Assembly: GCA_036365515.1 (NCBI GenBank)
Contig: CM070877.1
Coordinates: 7,573,001 to 7,637,000 of the forward strand
Length of the DNA: 64,000 nt
Source of the DNA: Torymus aiolomorphi
Lineage: Eukaryota; Arthropoda; Insecta; Hymenoptera; Torymidae
Direction of reading: 5' to 3'
Shown here one piece after another: positions 57,201 to 64,000 of this stretch. Position 1 is the stretch's first letter, and every line of letters starts with the position of its first letter. The notes under the pieces are model-generated. The model did not search any database and had not been told where the DNA came from. It saw only the letters and a program-made list of their open reading frames with translations. The translations under genes were made by a program, and so were the position numbers.

Positions 57201-60200
57201 GCAATAATTTTACATTAATACTTCATATTATAAAGTTAGATTAAAGACAGCAATCTCGAATAAATTCGAAACTTAATCCAAAATCCAGAACTTTCAGGAA
57301 AACTTTGCTTCGAGTTATAATTCCTGCCGACGCAAGCGTCACGTGGCAACGCGAATTTTCTTCCCGCCAGACTCACACGGTTATATATACGCCTCAAAAA
57401 TATACTCCCTCAAAAAAACCATTCCGGAAGTCCGCGCTTTTATCAAAATCCCAGTACATCTTGATATTCCGAGCGCGCGGAGCGCAATTTCGCCTGGGTT
57501 ATTCAGCTGCCCGAGTGATCCTCAAACTTTGATGCCTCTAATTCTCGCCGCGCGGCGCCGAAATGTAAATTAGTTTTCTCGTCGGACTTTCTTTTTTTAT
57601 ATATATATACTACTACCCATCAGATTAACACCTCGTGGCTGGCGTTCGGCGCGGCAAAAATAAAATGTATAATTATAGTCTTGACTGTGGGTGGCCGCTA
57701 TACATTTTTTTTATCGGTTTTCCGCCGACGCGCGAATTGTTTGCAGTTCATTATGAGATAGAGATCGCGATGGTCGACTGTTGACACGTTAAAATTGGAA
57801 TTATCTGCTTTTAACTAGATTACAATAAGTTTCAGAACTTTCGTCAGCTGTGAAAATATTTATTATTAAATGCAAGTTGAAATACCGTAAAGTAGTTTGC
57901 ACTGTTGAATACTTAGAAAATCGAAGTAAGTATAGAGCAGGCGCACACGTGTATGTGCAAAGTACCTAATTATTAGGTCAATATCGAACAGTTCAATGAC
58001 TTACAGCCACGTTTTCGCAGCACGGAATTGAGAATTTTTGTGAGGAATATCCGATTGTTACTAGAAAATCAGTGGGTAAAGGTCCGTATGGGCTTACCAA
58101 TCTAACATATATAAGTAATTTATTAAATTACTAATTTCTCATTAATACATACCGGTTCCAAATAAAATTTGCATTCTTCAGATAATTAAACAATATCCAA
58201 TCAAAACTATCCCCTCTGCATAAAACACCGCACTATATCCTAATATTTCTCCCGAACTCCTGAACTTCGCCCACTTCTTATTCCTATTCAGCGTCTTGCA
58301 AGCAACCCCTCGATCCTCACCCCATTACCGAAATCTCTCGCAAAGTCCTCGAAATCGGGTCACACCCTCCAATCCCTACTTCTCTCTCTCTGCTCCCCTG
58401 GTATTCGTTTCCCAAGAACAAGTGCAATGACACATGACGGCCGCGCCGGCTGCGATCGATTGTCCCCTCGTCCCCCTTTTTTTTTCTCTCTCACTCTTCC
58501 ATACACGCAGTCGTCCGCGTGGAATTTCGTTTATTAAAAAGTTAGCGTTTGCGCCCGTGAATCGAGTTTGTTGCGGCGGAGTTTTTTTTTATTCGATTTA
58601 TACAGGTGTGCAGGGTAAAAGGAGCAAAAATATAGGTAATCGACCGCGGAGCCGACGGATTGGCTTCGTTATTTATAAGGGGTATATTTTTGATTGTTCG
58701 CGGGTTAATGACGATGCGCGACGAGTGTTTAACGACGCATGTAGCACCGCGGGATGTGACGAATAATTATGCGATTTGCAGACCGGTTGTTAATTCAGGA
58801 TGGCCGAGAGCGTCAGCGCGGTAATGAGTGCGTAATTCAGCGGAATATGCACACGGTTTTATATACGGCCTGCGGTAAATGATGCAATATCTTTCTAATT
58901 TTTTATAACGTGAAAAAAGAATCTATTACTTTTTGTACTGTGTCTAGATCAGTAAAAATGATCTCTCAAATGTTGTAAACGCGAACAGATCAATCCGAAG
59001 ATTTAAAGGCTCTAAAAAACTGTCCAGAAACGAAAAAAAAATCACGTCCTTTTATCACCCAAACAGCTATACATTTTGTCCTTTCTCACTCCTCCTTTCG
59101 CCCACCTTTATTCCGATACTTTCCCATCGCGATTTACATTTCCCCCTGAAATCTCGCCTCCAAATCGCTTCCACACTTCCCTCCATACATACCGTTCACC
59201 TCCATAAGCCTCGACGATTTTTCTCACCAGAGGATCGCGTCGATGGGGTTGAATATTGATTTCTCCCCGCTCGTATACTTAGTTGCTAGAGTACAGTGGA
59301 ACCTTACACACAGCGACACCGCTATAATCCGAGAGCGAGAGAGAGAGAGTCGCTGCAGTGCTGTCTTTCCCGCGAGGATCGATCGATATTCTTCTCGGGT
59401 TCTGGACGCGGGGGTGGCTCTGTGTGTGTGTGTGTGTGTGTGCGTACGCGATGAAGGCTGTTCTCGCGGTGTTGGTGCGCGGTTTAGCTCTTTGACCTTT
59501 CGAGGGTGAAATTGAAACGTACGTTGTGTAGCGGAGAGTATCATGCAGTGGTGCAGGCGAGATTTTTTAGAAAGGGATTTAACCATATATGTAATCGTGA
59601 ATTTGGTTTTGAGAGAACGAACTTTTATTGCGATCTAAAGGAAAGGCATTTCTTTATTTGACTAAGTAATAGATTTTTTACAGTTTTTTTTTTTTTATTA
59701 CTGAAATGGTACTGGAAGGTTTTGAAGGATTAGATATAGTGCATATGGTTGATGGTTGATTTTTATATTATTGATATCGATAATGCTGGAAAATTCTATG
59801 GCGATTTTTCACTTTTACGACGCAAAATCACCTATTCGGATAAAACTGTCGCACCGACTGATTTAAGCTTATACGCGAAATCTTTCGTAAAAATGTCAGA
59901 ACAAAAAAATTACGCGCAAAAAATGTGGCACTGCAGTAATAATTACTCATTTATACAGCGAACCTCGTACATTTCCTACTTTGTATACATTTATCTCATA
60001 CGCGACAGAAACTCGCTCAAAATAAAAATTCCTACCGCGTTACCGTTAATTCATTCGCCGCGGTCGACGACTCTAAACACACGTCCGTAAATTATACCAA
60101 CGCAAACGAGCGATTTTTATCGCTTATAACATACCCCCTTTGCTCGCAATTGTAATTACATCAGTGCGATGTTACAAGCCTTTATTGCACCCCACAATGC

Positions 60201-63181
60201 AATCGTATTCCTATACACCCGGCATCTCGGCTAATTGTAATGTATGTACCGCGATTTCGTGATATTAAGCGCCACCGCGTAGGCGGTTGTTGTATATATA
60301 CGCGTATGCGTGGGCGCGACTGAATGTGTGCACCAAGTGAATTTACAGGCTAATGGAATTTCTTTTCGAATTTCTTTATTGTAGGCGAGAATAGAGCGCT
60401 CCCGAGGAGTTTATGCCCGAGGAGAGAGAGATGGTCTCTTTTTTAAGGTGAATGCAGAACACACACTTATACGTGTGGCGAAATTTAATATGAGTAATGG
60501 CTTGTCGCGAGTTTGAGAGAGAAAGCGTATTGATCTATACTCGTAGTTAAATATATATATTTTTTCTTTTTTTGTCTTTTTGAGATTACGAGTATGTTGG
60601 ACGAGAATGCGATGTGACATGGGATGTGATCGATATATTTTAATTATGAGTACTTTTTCCAATATATTTATATATTATTTGCACAATTTTAATTAATATA
60701 TCTATGGCATTATGATGTAATTATGAAAGAAATATCGTAAGAAGCATGTTAGCTACCTTTATTAAACTATGTCCTTTCAAAGATACTTTTTAATAGCAAA
60801 CGAAAGTTTAGAAAGGTTATTTTTCAATATTCAACCGCAAAAAGTACCAAGTACCTAGTCTGTCGGATAAAATTGGCATTTCAAAATAATCGATACCAGT
60901 TAGCTTCCATTCACTCCCCCGACAAAATTTTCGTTATGCTCTCTACACCCGCAATATCCACTTCACACATACGCAAACACACACAGATATACATTCGAAA
61001 ACTGAAAAGCAAAATTTCAATCCACGTCACATTCTCCCTCGTCCGGGCGCATCGAAAAACGCTTGAACGCCGCCGGATTAACGAGCGCAAATTCCCTAAG
61101 GCGATTACACACCGCGTTGTGGTGCATGATATACATATGTATATATACATATGCACGTACTGACCGCGACGTGTGTGCGGCTTGCAACGAATCAACCTCG
61201 GAAGGCTCGTGACATTTTTTTTTACCTCTCGTATCGATTAAGATAAGAGCTGCGCGCGTCCGCGCGTGCGTCAACTCCTTGCGCCGGGTGTCGCAGTGTT
61301 TTGGTATTGGCTAAGAGTATTTTTGGGGATTAACTTTTCGTTTAGTTTAGTTTTTAGGTGTACTTTTTGTTTTTGGTGTTGTTCCGTCTGTAGATACGAT
61401 TTTCAATATTTCACCACATTTTGTCTCTTCTTTTTCATGTAAAAACTTTTTTAAACGTATTTGGTGTATGTCTTATGCATGTGAATATTTACTTTAATAA
61501 AATACCTAATATTAATTTAAGCTCAATGAAATATAAAATCATAACTTCTCAACAAAATTATAACTAAACACGTATATTTTCTCTCATCTCGAAGCGATAA
61601 AAAGGCAAACTTCTCTTTCACTGCACAACTCACATTAAAAAAGAAACTTTATTAATATATGTTCATCTTCACTTCTCGACTATACATAGAGAATCGTCTC
61701 TCCTCTCCTAGCTCGCATAAGAATGTTCGTCCTAACGCACTATTATTCCCGTAGGACCTTAGAGCCGTAGATAGCGTAAAAGTAGAAAAGTCGGCGCGAA
61801 ATTCCGAGCAAAAGAGAGAGAGAGAGAAAGAGATAGAGAAAAAGTAAGGCAATCCACTTCGATCGTAACACAGAAAAAAATTCTTATTTGAATCTAACTA
61901 ATAATCGGCCGTATGATATATACGACGCGATGAGTATAATATGGCTGATCGGCCCGTGAAATTTTTTATATCCCGAGTAAATAAATATTGCTTAATTTAA
62001 TTAATTTTTGTCTGGCTTGCGGTATGAGCGATAATTATTAGATTGGTAAAAGCTTTTCAGTAAATTGGTTGAGAGGATGTTATGAATCTTTTTGTTTGAA
62101 GGTTTTTCTATTCCCGCAGGCTTATTGCAAAAAGTCTACGAAAACATGCTGAAATTCAAATTATCTTGTTAAGTTGTGCAGTAAAATTTAATTTGCTCGT
62201 TAATTTTAATTTACGCTGCATTGTTTAGCGTATATTGCATGTAATAATAAATTAATCTGAAATATATATTGAATTATATGCATTAAATGTGATTAAATTT
62301 ATTCAAAGATAAAAACTGAACCGTAAAATGTTAATATTATTGAATCCTTTATTAATTAATAAAATAAGAGAGATTCTCATAGTTGAAATAATTTGTTCTT
62401 ATTTCAAACTGCTTTGAAATCATTACGACGAGCTTTAAAAATGTAAGCACTTTATGCCAGAGAAACATTCAACGACGGCAGTTAAAGTTTGCAAGTGTCT
62501 GGCGTATACGGCCTGTAACTACTTGCAACGGGGATTGGTTCTCCTAACAGAATTTCATTCCGAACGCATGTATCTGTTTCCAATCCCAAGTGAAATAACT
62601 GAACGGGTCGTGTAAATACATGATACGTACATTTGCAAAATTAATGCTGTGTTTGTCAATGTTTGTTATTTTTCACCTTATACTTAACTCTGAGCAAGTA
62701 TTCAAATACTTCAGAATATATTTCTAGAAAACGTATTTTTCCAACATAATATTATTTGGGATAATAAATATAAAATGAGCACCGAAGCAGATAATAAAGT
62801 AGAGTTGAAATAAGATAAGTTTTACATACAAAGTGTATTTTTAAATTAACATTTTTTGTTAAAACTTTTTTATAACAAAACACTTATATTTAAAATTTCC
62901 AAAGAAACGTTACTGCTCATGATGGCGTGTATCAATTAGTTAAGTATATAATCAAAGTCAAAGGCAATATAACTTCTACTTACGAACTTTTAACTATGAG
63001 AATTATGTTCTTATCTAAAACTAACAACGAATCACATTAAACTTCTAACATTGGCTAGATTCAATCAAAGTTTGTTTTCTGTGTATCGATGAACCCTGTT
63101 TACAACACTTGCGCATTAATCCTAACCCAACGAATCTATGTTCTCTTGCAGAGGCCTCCGCACCAGGGTAGCTCTTAGAGG
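50641..63181. other. Gene-less 12.5-kb region upstream of stoned-A
   Basis: No coding exon could be supported. CpG-rich islands lie near 52600-53230, 55500-55900, 56640-56960, 57450-57770, 58430-58870 and 59230-59500, separated by AT-rich DNA. Strong donor motifs GTAAGTAT occur at 55737, 56689 and 57926. An acceptor at 63150-63151 (TTCTCTTGCAG) precedes the stoned-A ATG, so at least one untranslated upstream exon is expected here. A GCTAGC repeat (54351-54369) and short CT, CG and GT runs are also present. Confidence 0.45.
54152..54218. repeat. (AC)n microsatellite, about 67 bp
   Basis: Pure alternating AC; it generates a spurious Cys-Val ORF on the minus strand. Confidence 0.97.
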
Positions 63182-64000
63182 ATGCACAAGCTAGCCAAGG
63201 GCCTGAAAAAGAAGAAAAAGCAGAAGAAGGGCAAGAAGGGCGAAGACGACGAGGAGTTCGATCCTGAGGAGCTCGAGCGTTACAGACGCGAGCGGGCAGA
63301 GGCCCAGCAGAAGCTAGAGGAGGCAAGCGGTGAGCAGGGCGCCGCTGCCGGCAGTGACGAGTGGAAGAAGTTCCAGGCGCTCACCTCGGGCGTCGACTCA
63401 ATCCTCAAGAAGACACAGGACGACCTCGATCGCATCAAGTCAACCTCATTCTTCCAGCGCAAAGCACCGGAACCAGAGCCCGATCCAGAGGACAATCCTG
63501 AAGTTCAGGCTAAGAAGCAGGAGTTAGCCAGGAAGTACGTTGGTTTCGACAAGGACGGCAATCCTATCGAGTTAAAAGACGAGGAGCATGAGGAGAAAGA
63601 CAAGTCGTTAAAGGTAACTGAGGACGGCTTTGTCGAGGTACCCGATGACGAGGAGGAACATGAAGATTCAGCCGAGGAGGATATCTTCGATACCACATAT
63701 CTCGACGTGCTCGAGAATATCGATGTACAATTAGCTTACATTCCAGATAGCCCAACGGAGGAAGAATTAGGTGACGATCCATTCGATACCAGCAACGCTG
63801 ACAAGGTACTCAAAACCGTAGACAAGACCGGTAAGAAGCTCGTTAGCTTAGGTAATGCTGTTGAGGTACTGTCAGGTAGGGTCGACTACGTGAGTACCTG
63901 TAAAATCGGCAGGAACCGACCTAGACCAAAGAATCAAGATCTCCTCCTAGGTGATGATGAAGAGTTACCTCCTGTATCTGACAATCCAGAAGCAACTAGT
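63182..64000 (+). CDS. stnA: Stoned-A, N-terminal coding exon (runs off the window)
   Basis: The frame is open from the ATG to the last base, 273 codons, with no stop. The acceptor at 63150-63151 sits 30 bp upstream, so the start codon is in the second or a later exon. The N-terminus is strikingly lysine-rich (LAKGLKKKKKQKKGKKG), followed by FDPEELERYRRERAE, SDEWKKFQALTSGVDSIL and TSFFQRK, which I recognise as stoned-A. An acidic, unstructured region follows, with a DPF tripeptide at about residues 199-201, the type of motif that binds the AP-2 clathrin adaptor. In Drosophila, stoned-A and stoned-B are made from one dicistronic mRNA and act in synaptic-vesicle endocytosis; the stoned-B half would lie beyond this window. 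Confidence 0.85.
   Translation, partial: MHKLAKGLKKKKKQKKGKKGEDDEEFDPEELERYRRERAEAQQKLEEASGEQGAAAGSDEWKKFQALTSGVDSILKKTQDDLDRIKSTSFFQRKAPEPEPDPEDNPEVQAKKQELARKYVGFDKDGNPIELKDEEHEEKDKSLKVTEDGFVEVPDDEEEHEDSAEEDIFDTTYLDVLENIDVQLAYIPDSPTEEELGDDPFDTSNADKVLKTVDKTGKKLVSLGNAVEVLSGRVDYVSTCKIGRNRPRPKNQDLLLGDDEELPPVSDNPEATS

Overview
This is eukaryotic, arthropod nuclear DNA. The evidence is AT-rich spacers, multi-exon genes with GT..AG introns, GC-rich coding exons, dense miniature inverted-repeat elements (MITEs), long GA/CA/CG simple repeats, and the start of a stoned-A gene, a family known from insects. An insect, perhaps a hymenopteran, is my inference; nothing I can read names the species.

Layout. 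1-7.6 kb: no gene; GC-rich patches, one hAT-like MITE, one large foldback hairpin and one small one. 7.6-14.1 kb (+): mitochondrial GTP:AMP phosphotransferase (adenylate kinase 3). A dead LINE sits in intron 1, the exon 2 acceptor is tandemly duplicated, and the last two coding exons are present twice in tandem as complete terminal cassettes. 16.9-19.7 kb (+): a six-exon Tigger/pogo-derived gene whose DDE catalytic residues look lost. 20.5-22.9 kb (+): a small single-pass membrane protein of unknown function; its intron holds an unusual foldback element built of phased 10-bp units. 24.8-33.5 kb (+): ADP-dependent glucokinase. Its last intron contains, on the opposite strand, a THAP-finger protein fused to a decayed ISL2EU/Harbinger-like transposase domain. 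36.9-46.0 kb (-): an eleven-exon RS-rich, two-finger matrin-type zinc-finger protein. 46-63 kb: about 17 kb without a recognisable coding exon, holding CpG-rich islands, long simple repeats, a dispersed tandem dimer and several very strong 5' splice-site motifs. 63.2 kb to the edge (+): the first coding exon of stoned-A, running off the window.

The genes do not form a pathway. AK3 and ADPGK both handle adenine nucleotides, but in different compartments (mitochondrial matrix and ER). The recurring theme is reuse of mobile DNA: two apparently domesticated transposase genes of different superfamilies, and introns loaded with hAT-, piggyBac- and Harbinger-like MITEs, several with readable target-site duplications. 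The most testable new observation is the duplicated terminal-exon pair of AK3, which predicts two enzyme isoforms differing in the LID domain and C-terminus. Exon boundaries below were placed by eye from splice sites, reading phase and family similarity; no transcript data were available.
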